The notes under the pieces are model-generated. The model ran no database searches and was not told the origin of the DNA. It worked only from the letters and a program-made list of their open reading frames with translations. Positions 36,455 through 45,314 of a stretch of 64,000 nt of DNA are shown in pieces; position 1 is the stretch's first letter, and every line of letters starts with the position of its first letter. The position numbers were made by a program, and so were the translations under genes. Origin of the DNA: Nocardia alni (GTDB lineage Bacteria > Actinomycetota > Actinomycetes > Mycobacteriales > Mycobacteriaceae); NCBI RefSeq assembly GCF_019038435.1, contig NZ_JAGPOX010000007.1, forward strand, positions 1 through 64,000, in the 5' to 3' direction.

Positions 36455-36871
36455 ATGGATCCGGTATCGCTGGGTCGTGCGGCGGCGGCGCTGCTGGCGT
36501 CGAAGTTCGCGAAGGGACAGGCCGAGGACGCCGGGCTCGAGGACTTGGCGCACGGACGCGGGCCCGATCCCGAATACGGCATAGCCGACCCGCCTGCTCA
36601 AAGATCCATGCGCACAGATCAACTCACGCGGCCGGCCGCCTGCCATCTGTACGGAGAGCACTCCTGCTCGCGTTCAAGTCCCCGTCCCATCTGCACGAAT
36701 TGCGCTGGGAGACAACCTATGTCAACCGGACCGGGGATCCGCGCACAGCTCCTCGCCATGGTCGGCCGCACTGCCGCGCTGACCGATCCGGAAAGTGACG
36801 ACGTGCCCATGCTGCGCGAGCGCTACGGTTCAGTAGTTGAAGTCTGGCGCGTCGACGGGGACGACCGGTGA
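36455..36871 (+). CDS. Doubtful hypothetical ORF, perhaps a truncated gene
   Basis: 138 codons from ATG 36455 with GAGAGG upstream. The first ~30 residues (MDPVSLGRAAAALLASKFAK) look like the start of a group of actinobacterial proteins with an Ala-rich helix. After residue 50 the sequence becomes low quality, with scattered Cys and Pro. The end runs 42 bp into the convergent gene at 36830. It may be a frameshifted remnant. No function can be proposed. Confidence 0.35.
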   Translation: MDPVSLGRAAAALLASKFAKGQAEDAGLEDLAHGRGPDPEYGIADPPAQRSMRTDQLTRPAACHLYGEHSCSRSSPRPICTNCAGRQPMSTGPGIRAQLLAMVGRTAALTDPESDDVPMLRERYGSVVEVWRVDGDDR

Positions 36872-37882
36872 CCAGGGGTTGTGGTGGAGGTCGCGCTCGT
36901 GGATGGGGGTTCCGTGGAACCAGCCGTGAGTGCGGTCCTCGGGGGTCGTTTCATGAGCGTCGATGTAGCTGAGATCCAGCCAGGACCACTGTTCGTGGGC
37001 GGGGCAGGGTCCGGTTCGGAGGCGGGGGTCGCTGACCACGTCGGATTGGACCAGGACGTCGAGTTGGTAGGCCGCCGAGAACGATCTGGCGGCGTCCCGC
37101 TCGGCGGGCCGGGTGTCGCGGTGCCAGGTGGTACTCACCGCGCGGTCGTCACCCAGGCCGCCGGCGCCGACCGAGCGCGCGGCCAGACGGCGAACCATGT
37201 GCGTCGATTCGACCAGGTCTGTGTATAGGTCCTGGGTGAGAAGGGAATTGGCGTAATGTCCCGGTGCGGTTACCGAGATCATGGCCCCGCCCGGCATCCT
37301 GCGGTCGTGATGCCGGCGCAGGTGCGCGCCGGTGTGGAACAGTTGCACGCTGCCTTTGAATAACCGCAGTATGCCATCGCGCCCACGCAGCGGGATGGCC
37401 TCGGTATAGATCACATCGGGTTGGATGGGTGCCCGTTCGGTGAGATACAGCGATGCCAGGTCGGTGCATGTCCAGGCGAGCTCGACGCTGGGGCGGGCAC
37501 GAGCGAGGTGGGGGCTGTTGAAAATCACCAGAAACGCGCTGCTCTCGCCGCGTGCGGCCCGTTCCTTCCAGGTTCGGCGGTCCGCGGCGATCCGGTCCGC
37601 GACCGTGTGTGGTCCGGTCTCCAACATCTCCTGGCTGATCCAGCACAGGTTCATCGCCAATCCGCGTGCGGGTGCACCGGATTTGGTAGCCATCCGGCCG
37701 AAAACGCAGGGCTGGTGCCGCGCGGCCCAATCGAGGAACGCCGCTCGTTTCACCTGTTCACCGGCGTCGGACAACAGAATCTCATGGGCGGCGTCGATAT
37801 CGGGACCGAACGACGTCCCGGCCGGATACTGCGGAAGCTCGTGAAGTGCGTCGAGCGAGGAACCAACCGGAATCGGTGTCAT
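36830..37882 (-). CDS. Hypothetical 350-aa protein
   Basis: No family was recognised with confidence. ATG 37882 starts MTPIPVGSSLDALHELPQYP. Notable parts are QPCVFGRMATKSGAPARGLA around residue 60, AFLVIFNSPHLARARPSVEL, an Arg/His-rich segment (GAHLRRHHDRRMPGG), and a C-terminal WFHGTPIHERDLHHNP. The CVFGRMA...FLVIFNSP pattern distantly recalls YqcI/YcgG-like proteins, but this is weak. There is no signal peptide or transmembrane segment. The long uninterrupted frame with normal codon bias supports a real gene. It stands alone. Confidence 0.65.
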   Translation of the reverse strand: MTPIPVGSSLDALHELPQYPAGTSFGPDIDAAHEILLSDAGEQVKRAAFLDWAARHQPCVFGRMATKSGAPARGLAMNLCWISQEMLETGPHTVADRIAADRRTWKERAARGESSAFLVIFNSPHLARARPSVELAWTCTDLASLYLTERAPIQPDVIYTEAIPLRGRDGILRLFKGSVQLFHTGAHLRRHHDRRMPGGAMISVTAPGHYANSLLTQDLYTDLVESTHMVRRLAARSVGAGGLGDDRAVSTTWHRDTRPAERDAARSFSAAYQLDVLVQSDVVSDPRLRTGPCPAHEQWSWLDLSYIDAHETTPEDRTHGWFHGTPIHERDLHHNPWSPVVPVDAPDFNY

Positions 37883-38378
37883 CGTTGCCTCGGTGTCGGG
37901 GGCGATGAAGCTCTGGCCCGAGCAAGTCTGCTCTGTGGCCTGCCCGACCGCACGCTGCCACTCCGTCAGGCCGGCACATTGTGTCAACACGACACCCCTG
38001 GCCACAGACCCGTTGGATGATGCCCCCGGCGATCTCGGCCAGGCGCAGGCTGAAGAACCCGCCGAGTACAACCTCGATCCGGTACTCGGTGGTAACGGTC
38101 CACAATCGCTCGATGGAACCGCACGGCTGCGAGCAGGTTGTTCAGCTGCTCGAACGCATCATCGCCGACACGGGCTCGGACTTCGGTTTCCACCGCCAAC
38201 GGCGCGTGCGGACTGACAACGAAGACGGACTCACTTGTCCCCGGTGGGTTTCGCCGGCACGTTGATCCAGTGGGTAGTAGTCCCTCGGAAAGCGCCCGAC
38301 CTCGGACGGGCATCGAACACAGAACCAGCTACAGTGACTCCAAATCTGTTCGTAGCGAATAGTTTCGGCGGGAGACAC
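37883..38378. other. Intergenic, no gene seen
   Basis: About 495 bp. A short plus-strand frame near 38110-38200 reads CEQVVQLLERIIADTGSDFG, which looks protein-like but lacks a start, and its continuation is low quality. It could be a relic. The last ~40 bp should contain the promoter of the secreted protein at 38379. Confidence 0.4.
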
Positions 38379-38819
38379 ATGGTGAAGTCCAGAATCGGTC
38401 GGGCTGCGGTAATGCTGAGCGGGCTCGTGGTGGCAGCGGCGGCGGTCACGGTTTCGTCGGGCACGGCGTCGGCTTACGTCGGTTCCGGATGTGGTGGCCG
38501 CGACGGCGGCAAGCACACTGATACCTGGTACGCCAGCGCGTGTATCAACGGAGACGGCGGCGCCATCAACTACTACGGGCACACCGATTTCCCCAACGGT
38601 GCGCCCGCCACCATTCACCTGTGGCTGTGGGACTACACGGCAAAACCGGGTGGTGTGCAGGTGGCGAAGACCGATTTCCCCGTCGCGGCCGGTCCGCACG
38701 ACTACCGCACCCGCAGCCTCGCTCACCCGGCTTCCGGGCACGATTACAAAGCGGAGATGCGAGTGGACTGGGGTGGCGGCAATGTCGACACCTATCTGAG
38801 TCCCGATCTGCTCAACTGA
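38379..38819 (+). CDS. Small secreted protein
   Basis: A 146-aa exported protein of unknown function. Residues 1-31 are a Sec signal peptide (MVKSRIGRAAVMLSGLVVAA ending ASA). The mature part has two early Cys (GSGCGGRDGG, YASACING) that may form a disulfide. It is rich in Gly, Asp, Trp and Tyr (TIHLWLWDYTAKPG, MRVDWGGGNVDTYLS), suggesting a small beta fold. ATG 38379 follows GCGGGAGACAC. It is a single gene with no visible partner. Confidence 0.75.
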   Translation: MVKSRIGRAAVMLSGLVVAAAAVTVSSGTASAYVGSGCGGRDGGKHTDTWYASACINGDGGAINYYGHTDFPNGAPATIHLWLWDYTAKPGGVQVAKTDFPVAAGPHDYRTRSLAHPASGHDYKAEMRVDWGGGNVDTYLSPDLLN

Positions 38820-38943
38820 TCCGAAGAAACCGTGCTGGTGATCGACGCGCCGTTCGGTGAAAACGGCATGCCCGCAATCGAATCCGATTGCGTGGCAAAG
38901 CTCGTAAGGCCGGCGTCTCGCGAATGCGAGGCCCCGCGGCGGG

Positions 38944-39873
38944 TCAGAGGGTGAGGACGAGCTTGCCCTGGAGGTGCCCGTCGTCGAGCAGCCGGTGGGC
39001 GTCGGCGACGCGCTCGAACGGGAACGTCTCCTGCACGTGGACGCTGAGCCTGCCCTGTTCGACGAGTTCGACCAGACCTCGCAGGGCGACCGGATCCGGG
39101 TCGACCGCGATGCCGCTGAAGCGCATGCCTGCCGCCTCGAACCTTCCGACGAGCTCCGAATCCTCCTCGGCAACAGCCGTTACCAGATGCCCGCGCGGGC
39201 GGAGTACCGCGAGCGATCGTTCGACGGTCTCGCCGCCTATCGTGTCGAGTACGACGTCGATGTCTCGGACCACCTCGGCGAAGTCGACTGTCGTGTAGTC
39301 GATCACCTCGTCGGCGCCGAGCCCCTCGACGAACTTTCGCTTGCTCCCGCCGGCGGTCGCGATCACGTACGCGCCCAACGCTTTCGCGATCTGGATCGCG
39401 ACATGGCCGACCCCGCCGCCACCGCCGTGGACCAGGACGCGATCGCCCTCGCTCACGCCGCCGAGATCGACCAGGCCCTGCCACGCCGTCAGCCCCGCGA
39501 TCGGTAGCGCCGACGCCTCGACGTGCGACAGCGAGGCGGGCTTGTGTGCCAGATGCAACGCCGGCGCCGACACGACCTCGGCGTACCCATTGGCCGCCCG
39601 CGGGAACAGTGGCATCCCGAACACCTCGTCGCCAGGCCGGAAGCGCCATGTCTGCGGCGCCTGTTCGACCACGCCGCTGATGTCCCAGCCGAGGATGAAC
39701 GGCGGGGTGCCGATCAGCGGGAACTCGCCGGCGCGCAGGCGCGCCTCTAGCGGGTTCAGCCCGATCGCCTTGACTCGAACGAGGACCTCGGTCGGGAGGG
39801 GCCGGGGCTCGGGTGCGTCCACGATGGTGAGTACCTCGGGACCGCCGAGCGTGTGCTGGGTGATGACTCGCAT
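38944..39873 (-). CDS. Quinone-oxidoreductase-like MDR
   Basis: A 309-aa zinc-free medium-chain reductase. The N-terminal catalytic fold has VRVKAIGLNPLEARLRAG, the domain boundary has VEASALPIAGLTAWQGLVDL, and the Rossmann motif is VHGGGGGVGHVAIQIAKALG. It is probably an NADPH-dependent quinone or enone reductase. ATG 39873 is chosen over an upstream in-frame start because it begins directly with the MRVITQHTLGGPEVL strand. It is divergent from the AraC gene at 39903, only 29 bp between starts, so AraC probably regulates it. Confidence 0.87.
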   Translation of the reverse strand: MRVITQHTLGGPEVLTIVDAPEPRPLPTEVLVRVKAIGLNPLEARLRAGEFPLIGTPPFILGWDISGVVEQAPQTWRFRPGDEVFGMPLFPRAANGYAEVVSAPALHLAHKPASLSHVEASALPIAGLTAWQGLVDLGGVSEGDRVLVHGGGGGVGHVAIQIAKALGAYVIATAGGSKRKFVEGLGADEVIDYTTVDFAEVVRDIDVVLDTIGGETVERSLAVLRPRGHLVTAVAEEDSELVGRFEAAGMRFSGIAVDPDPVALRGLVELVEQGRLSVHVQETFPFERVADAHRLLDDGHLQGKLVLTL

Positions 39874-39902
39874 ACCTCGACGATGCGCGCTACAGTACGG
39901 GC

Positions 39903-40709
39903 GTGCCACCGGTTTTACGCCAGGATATTCCAGTAACCCGCCAGCACGAGCCGGTGTTCCTCTCGATCGACGATGCGCCGGCCTGCGAGCCCATGGCGCA
40001 CGGTGAGGACATCGCCGCGCACTTCCACGACTATGGCCAGCTCAGATATGCCGCCTCCGGAGCACTGGTCACAGCGACCCGGGTGGGTACGTGGGTGGCG
40101 CCGGCGAGCCGGATTATGTGGGTGCCGCCCTTCTCCGTGCACAGCAGCCACGCGTATGGCCGGACCGATGTCCGAGTGCTCCCGGTTCCAGCGGCGCTTG
40201 CCGAGCAACTGCCGCCCGAGCCTTCGGTTTTCGTGGCCAGTGCGCTGATGCGCGAGGCATACCTGGCGATGACCAACGATCGCGAACCGGTCGACAGCCC
40301 CCGCGCCCGCCTGCTGTTCGAGGTCGTCATCGCCGAGCTCGACCGCGCCCCGCAGGAGTCGCTTCGCCTGCCGGAGCCGAACGACGTTCGCCTCAAGGCC
40401 GTCACCGACCTGCTGCACGCCGACCCGGCCAGCCCGGCGACGCTGGCCGAGCTGGGGCACCGAACCGGCTCGAGCGAACGAACCCTCAGCCGCCTGTTCG
40501 GCAGTGAACTGTCGATGAGCTTTCATCAGTGGCGCACGCTGCTACGCATACAGCGGGCATTGCTCGAACTCAGCGAAGACGCCTCGGTCACCGACACCGC
40601 CATGCGACTGGGCTGGGCGAACCCGAGCAGCTTCATCGAAGCCTTCACCGAACTTGTCGGCCAGACGCCCGGCCGCTACCGCTCGACAGCGCGCGCAGCT
40701 CACGACTAG
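39903..40709 (+). CDS. AraC-family regulator
   Basis: A 268-aa regulator with a cupin-type sensor (AAHFHDYGQLRYAASGALVTA) and a C-terminal AraC double HTH: TLAELGHRTGSSERTLSRLF at ~180 and AMRLGWANPSSFIEAFTELV near the end. The GTG start is at 39903. It lies back to back with the MDR at 38944 and 79 bp before the acyl-CoA-ligase operon at 40789. It is the candidate regulator of either or both. Confidence 0.88.
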   Translation: MPPVLRQDIPVTRQHEPVFLSIDDAPACEPMAHGEDIAAHFHDYGQLRYAASGALVTATRVGTWVAPASRIMWVPPFSVHSSHAYGRTDVRVLPVPAALAEQLPPEPSVFVASALMREAYLAMTNDREPVDSPRARLLFEVVIAELDRAPQESLRLPEPNDVRLKAVTDLLHADPASPATLAELGHRTGSSERTLSRLFGSELSMSFHQWRTLLRIQRALLELSEDASVTDTAMRLGWANPSSFIEAFTELVGQTPGRYRSTARAAHD

Positions 40710-40788
40710 CGTCAGCGTGGCGGGTTACCCGTAATTATTGGCGGAACAGTGGTGGCACGCCGATTGCCGCACCGCGCATCGTAGAGAC

Positions 40789-42504
40789 ATGACGATCACT
40801 CGAGAGGACACTCTCCTCACGCCGGATTTGATCGAGAGATACACCGCCGCCGGTTTCTGGGCGGACGCCACCCTTGCCGACGTCTTCAGGCGCAATGCCG
40901 GCGAACACCCGGACAAGATCGCGTATGTCGACGACCGGTCGGAGGTCACGTGGGGCGCGCTGTGGCACATCAGCGGCGAGGTGGCGGCCGGTCTGGCGCA
41001 CCGAGGGGTCCGGCGTGGGGATGTCGTCGCGGTGCAACTCCCGAATCGAGTCGAGTTCGTCTACATGCTGGCCGCCGTCGTTCGCCTGGGCGCTGTGTTC
41101 TGTCAGTTCCCGCCGGACTATCGCGCTCGCGAGATCGAGTTCATCCTCCGGTTCTCCGAGGCACATACCGTGGTGGTGCCGGATCGGTTCCGGACCTTCG
41201 ACTACGTCGAGATGATCGATGGGATCCGGTCCCGCCTCCCCACAGTGGTCAACACGGTCGTCGTGCCTACCGGAGAGTCTCCGACCGCGCTCGAGGAAGG
41301 CACGTGGGTCACGCTCGACCAACTCCGCGGTGACCTTGATCCCGCGGCCCCCGCACCTGACCGGGCCGGCGACGCGAACGATGTCATGCGCATCGCCTTC
41401 ACCTCGGGGACTACCGGTGAACCCAAGGCGGTGATGCACACAGCGAACACCACCTTGTTCACCATTGCGCAGGAGGTCGAGGAGCGAGGCGTCGACGGCG
41501 ACTCCACCCTTCTCGTGCTCCTGCCTGTCGGGTTGAACGCGGGCTTCGGCGCGATCGTCGAGACCGCGATCGCAGGGGCTCGCGCCGTACTGATGGAGAG
41601 GTTCCAGGCAGCTGCCGCACTGGAACTCGTGGAACGGTACGCGGTGACGACGTTTCTCGCCGCACCTACCGCCCTTATCGCGATTTTGGCCGAGGACAGC
41701 CTCGGCGACAGGGATCTCTCGTCCTTGACCGTAGTGCAGACAGGCGGGTCGTCAACGCCCGTGAAAGTACTTCGAGAGGCCAACGAACGGCTCGGGTGCC
41801 CGGTGGTCGACCTGTACGGCATGTTGGAATCCGGCGTGACGTCATGTACTTCCCAGGATGAGCCCTATGCGGAATGGGTTGGCACGGCCGGCCGGCCCCA
41901 TCCGTGGCTGCAAGTCCGAATCCTCGATTCGGATGACGCCGATGTGCCCGTCGGCACCGAGGGCGAGATCGTGGAGACCGGCCCGACAATCACGGTGGGG
42001 TATTACCGCAACCCGGCCAGGAACCAGGAGAGTTGGACCTCGGACGGGTGGTTCCGGTCAGGGGACCGTGGCTACCTCGATCCGGCCGGCAGGCTTACGA
42101 TCTCGGGCCGGTCCAAGGACATGATCATCCATGGCGGCGCCAACATCTGGCCTCGGGAGCTCGAGGAGGTGCTGGCCGAACACCCAGGAGTCGCGCAGGT
42201 CGCGGTGATCGGCATCCACGACGACTACTTCGGCGAGAACGTGTGCGCCTGCGTCATACCGCGGCCCGGCACCGGCCCCACGCTGGCGGACCTCATCACT
42301 TTCATGAAGAACGACGTCGCCAAATACAAGCTGCCCCAGCACCTCGAACTGTTCGAGTCCTTTCCTCTGGGACCAACGGGAAAGGTCCTTAAACGTGAAC
42401 TCGCCGAACAGGTCGAGACGCGTCGCACGGCGGCCACGTCCAGCGAGGCAGGCCATCAGCTCCATCACCGTGTCACTGTCGGCAACCATTCGAGAAAGGT
42501 CTAG
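40789..42504 (+). CDS. Acyl-CoA synthetase (AMP-forming)
   Basis: A 571-aa ANL-superfamily ligase that activates a carboxylic acid with ATP and CoA. Core motifs are IAFTSGTTGEPKAVMHT, the DLYGMLESG region, GWFRSGDRGYLDPAGRL and GRSKDMIIHGGANIWPRELE; the C-terminal catalytic Lys is in PTGKVLKREL. The sequence most resembles cyclohexanecarboxylate/aliphatic CoA ligases. It is the first gene of a four-gene plus-strand cluster (ligase, amidohydrolase, SDR, MDR) with spacings of 3, -1 and 77 bp. The pathway probably degrades a cyclic or aromatic acid through CoA thioesters. Confidence 0.88.
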   Translation: MTITREDTLLTPDLIERYTAAGFWADATLADVFRRNAGEHPDKIAYVDDRSEVTWGALWHISGEVAAGLAHRGVRRGDVVAVQLPNRVEFVYMLAAVVRLGAVFCQFPPDYRAREIEFILRFSEAHTVVVPDRFRTFDYVEMIDGIRSRLPTVVNTVVVPTGESPTALEEGTWVTLDQLRGDLDPAAPAPDRAGDANDVMRIAFTSGTTGEPKAVMHTANTTLFTIAQEVEERGVDGDSTLLVLLPVGLNAGFGAIVETAIAGARAVLMERFQAAAALELVERYAVTTFLAAPTALIAILAEDSLGDRDLSSLTVVQTGGSSTPVKVLREANERLGCPVVDLYGMLESGVTSCTSQDEPYAEWVGTAGRPHPWLQVRILDSDDADVPVGTEGEIVETGPTITVGYYRNPARNQESWTSDGWFRSGDRGYLDPAGRLTISGRSKDMIIHGGANIWPRELEEVLAEHPGVAQVAVIGIHDDYFGENVCACVIPRPGTGPTLADLITFMKNDVAKYKLPQHLELFESFPLGPTGKVLKRELAEQVETRRTAATSSEAGHQLHHRVTVGNHSRKV

Positions 42505-42507
42505 GCG

Positions 42508-43395
42508 TTGAGCGCAACAACACCCCGACTGATCGACTTTCATTCCCATTGGGGCACCGCGCAAGGCTGGAAGGGGAGCCCATTCGAAACCGCAGAGGAT
42601 CGGAAGGCTGTGGAGGGCTACTTCAAGTGGCACATGAGCTTCGTCAGTGAGCAGGAGCAGGCCGCCCGGTTTCGTCAGGCCAACGCCCAGGTGATGCTCG
42701 ACCTCGCATACACGTACAAGATGGATGTCGGCGCGGTGCGAGACCAGCACGACTACGCGTTCGACTTCGCTCGCGACAATCCCGACGTCGTGCTCGGTAA
42801 CTGGATCAATATCGATCCGACACGGCCGGAACACGTCAAAGAGTTCGAACGCTGCCTGAGCGACGGGCCGGGGCTGGTCGGGCTATCGGTGCACCCGTTC
42901 GCTCCTGCGGCCGGCCGGCCGGACGAGCCGGCGTGGGAGACCTGCCTGAATCTGTGCATCGAGGCCAATCGTCCGGTGTTGATGCTCGTGGGTATGACGG
43001 GACTCGGCGCTGGGACTCGCGGGGGCATGGGCATTACGCTCGAGGACTGTCATCCCCGCTACGTCGACCGGATCGCGGCCAGGTATCCCGATCTCAATGT
43101 GATCGCGGCTCGGGTGGCGTGGCCGTGGCAGTCGGAGATGATCGCCATCGCACTGCACAAGGCGAATGTCTGGATGGAGCTGCACGGCTGGTCGCCCCGC
43201 TACTACTCCGACGAGCTCACACGCGAGATCGGGAAGCGACTGCGCAAGCGGGTGTTCTTCGGAGCCGACTACCCGATGCTCAGCCACGAACGACTCGCGC
43301 AGGAGTGGCGTGAGCAGGGCTTCGCGCCGGACGTCCTCGACGACGTGTTCCACGGCAATGCCCAATCGTTCCTGGCGTCGATCGGGGTTAGCTGA
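42508..43395 (+). CDS. Amidohydrolase-2 family protein with altered active site
   Basis: A 295-aa TIM barrel of the ACMSD/amidohydrolase-2 family. Metal ligands His12 and His14 (IDFHSHWG) are present, His129 lies in LSVHPF, and the late Asp is in FFGADYPML. In relatives a His precedes the WPW motif (..H.aWPW). Here residue 202 is Arg (AARVAWPWQSEM), so the usual acid/base or metal His appears to be missing. Members act as decarboxylases, hydratases or ring hydrolases. The start is TTG 42508 with GAAAGG upstream, and the stop overlaps the SDR start by one base. Confidence 0.8.
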   Translation: MSATTPRLIDFHSHWGTAQGWKGSPFETAEDRKAVEGYFKWHMSFVSEQEQAARFRQANAQVMLDLAYTYKMDVGAVRDQHDYAFDFARDNPDVVLGNWINIDPTRPEHVKEFERCLSDGPGLVGLSVHPFAPAAGRPDEPAWETCLNLCIEANRPVLMLVGMTGLGAGTRGGMGITLEDCHPRYVDRIAARYPDLNVIAARVAWPWQSEMIAIALHKANVWMELHGWSPRYYSDELTREIGKRLRKRVFFGADYPMLSHERLAQEWREQGFAPDVLDDVFHGNAQSFLASIGVS

Positions 43396-44198
43396 TGGAC
43401 CTGGGACTGACCGGCAAGGTGGCCATCGTCGGCGGCGGCAGCGATGGCTTGGGTTTCGCGATCGCTGATCGTCTGCTGAGCGAAGGCGCCCTCGTCACGA
43501 TTTTCGCGAGACGCGCGGAGAAGATCTCGGACGCCGCAGGACGCCTCGCCGATAAGTACGGCGAGGAGCGGGTCCTTGGACTGGCCGCCGACTGTTCGGA
43601 CGCTGCCGACCTGGACCGAGTCACGGCCTCGACAGTCGCCCAATTCGGCCCTGCCGTGCACGTTCTGGTCACCAACGACGGCGGACCGCCCATCCGTCGA
43701 ATCGACGAGCTCACCGACGACATCTGGATGCAAGCGCTGGCACGCCACTTCTTCTATGTGGTGAGATCTGTGCGAACGACTCTGCCGCACATGACGACCG
43801 AGGGCGGCAGCATCCTGAACGTAGTCTCCGGCGTCGTCGAGCGCCCGGCCATCGGCATGGCGGCGCCTGTCGCGGTGTGGTCCGCGGTGGTCGGCTACGC
43901 CAAGACCCTGGCCCTCGAGGTCGGGAAGCATGACATCACCGTCAACACTCTGCTATCCGGGTTCTTCGACACACCGCTTTTGAACAAGACGCTCGGCAGA
44001 CAGCCAGAGCTCTCGAAGGCCGGCCTCGGAGTCGGCCTGCCGATGGGACGCATCGGCGAGCCTCGCGAGTTCGCCGACCTGGTCGCGACGCTCGTGTCGC
44101 CGCACCTGAAATTCGTTACCGGAGTCGTAGCCCCGATCGATGGCGGGTCGAGCATCGGGATGAGCGGGAGCTTGGACTCGCCGTCCACTTCGGCGTGA
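43395..44198 (+). CDS. SDR-fold protein lacking the YxxxK pair
   Basis: A 267-aa short-chain dehydrogenase-like protein. The cofactor loop GGGSDGLGFAIA is intact and the NNAG position reads TNDGG. After the Ser strand (LNVVSG) the catalytic Tyr and Lys positions are Pro and Trp (ERPAIGMAAPVAVWSAVVG). The usual hydride-transfer mechanism should not work, so it may bind nucleotide without catalysis or use another chemistry. The TGATG overlap couples it to the amidohydrolase. The C-terminus (TGVVAPIDGGSSIG) is typical of the family. Confidence 0.82.
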   Translation: MDLGLTGKVAIVGGGSDGLGFAIADRLLSEGALVTIFARRAEKISDAAGRLADKYGEERVLGLAADCSDAADLDRVTASTVAQFGPAVHVLVTNDGGPPIRRIDELTDDIWMQALARHFFYVVRSVRTTLPHMTTEGGSILNVVSGVVERPAIGMAAPVAVWSAVVGYAKTLALEVGKHDITVNTLLSGFFDTPLLNKTLGRQPELSKAGLGVGLPMGRIGEPREFADLVATLVSPHLKFVTGVVAPIDGGSSIGMSGSLDSPSTSA

Positions 44199-44275
44199 GG
44201 GCGGTGACCTACGTCTTGCCTCGACGCGACCAGCCGGCCCGCGAGGATGCTCGAATTCTCCAGGAGGAACACAGT

Positions 44276-45295
44276 ATGTCGGTACTTCCCGCGACCAGCC
44301 GTGAATGGCACCTGGTTGCACGCCCCCACGGCGAACCGCGGGCGGAGGACTTCGCCCTGCGCGAGGCCCCGGTCTCCGCTCCGGGCGAGGGCCGCGTCCT
44401 CGTGCGCAATCTCTACTTCTCGGTCGATCCTTACATGCGCGGCCGGATGAACGACGTGGAGTCGTACGCTGCGCCCTTCCAGCTCGACCATCCCATGGCC
44501 GGCGGCGCGGTCGGCGAGGTCATCGCCTCCGACGCCGAGGGCTTCGCCGTCGGCGATCATGTGCGGCACCAGCTCGGCTGGCGTGAATACGCCGAGCTGC
44601 CCGGCGAGGACGCCGTCAAGGTCGACGCCTCCCTCGCCCCGCTCAGCGCCTACCTCGGAGTGCTGGGCATGACCGGCCTCACGGCGTACGCCGGACTCTT
44701 CGAGAGTGCCTCCTTCAAGAAGGGTGACGCGGTCTTCGTGTCCGGCGCCGCCGGAGCGGTCGGTAGCGTCGTCGGCCAGCTCGCCAAGATCAAGGGCGCC
44801 TCACGCGTCATCGGCTCGGCAGGCTCCGATGAGAAGGTCGACCTCCTCATCGAGGAATTCGGCTTCGACGCCGCCTTCAACTACAAGAACGGCCCCGTCG
44901 CGAAGCAGCTGGAGGAAGCCGCCCCCGACGGCATCGACGTCTACTTCGACAATGTGGGCGGCGAGCATCTCGATGCCGCGCTCTCTTCACTCAACCTGTA
45001 CGGCCGTGTCGCCATGTGCGGCATGATCTCCCAGTACAACAGCACCGAGCCGACCGCGGCCCCGAGCAACCTCATACTGGTCATCAGCAAGCGACTGCGG
45101 CTGCAGGGCATGCTCGCATTCGACCACTTCGGGCTTCGGCAGCAGTTCGTTCAGGACGTCGCCGGCTGGCTGGCATCCGGCGAACTCGAATATCGAGAGA
45201 CCGTGGTCGAGGGCATCGAGAACGGCTACGAGGCATTCGCCGGACTCCTCCGCGGTGACAACACCGGCAAGATGATCGTATCCGTCGTCCCTTAG
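44276..45295 (+). CDS. NADP-dependent MDR oxidoreductase (CurA-like)
   Basis: A 339-aa double-bond reductase of the CurA/prostaglandin-reductase type. Motifs are YFSVDPYMRGRMND, GMTGLTAYAGLFE, GAAGAVGSVVGQLAKIKG, YFDNVGGEHLDAAL and GMISQYNSTEP. ATG 44276 follows CAGGAGGAAC. It is the last gene of the ligase cluster. It probably reduces an enoyl or enone intermediate. The gene ends 19 bp from the convergent DUF3500 gene. Confidence 0.88.
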   Translation: MSVLPATSREWHLVARPHGEPRAEDFALREAPVSAPGEGRVLVRNLYFSVDPYMRGRMNDVESYAAPFQLDHPMAGGAVGEVIASDAEGFAVGDHVRHQLGWREYAELPGEDAVKVDASLAPLSAYLGVLGMTGLTAYAGLFESASFKKGDAVFVSGAAGAVGSVVGQLAKIKGASRVIGSAGSDEKVDLLIEEFGFDAAFNYKNGPVAKQLEEAAPDGIDVYFDNVGGEHLDAALSSLNLYGRVAMCGMISQYNSTEPTAAPSNLILVISKRLRLQGMLAFDHFGLRQQFVQDVAGWLASGELEYRETVVEGIENGYEAFAGLLRGDNTGKMIVSVVP

Positions 45296-45314
45296 CGGTC
45301 ACTCCTGGTGGTGA

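Noticed and set aside
37981..38265. Possible gene with a CEQVVQLLERIIADTG segment
   Set aside because: No start, no ribosome binding site, and the rest of the frame is low quality. Kept only as a note in the intergenic entry.
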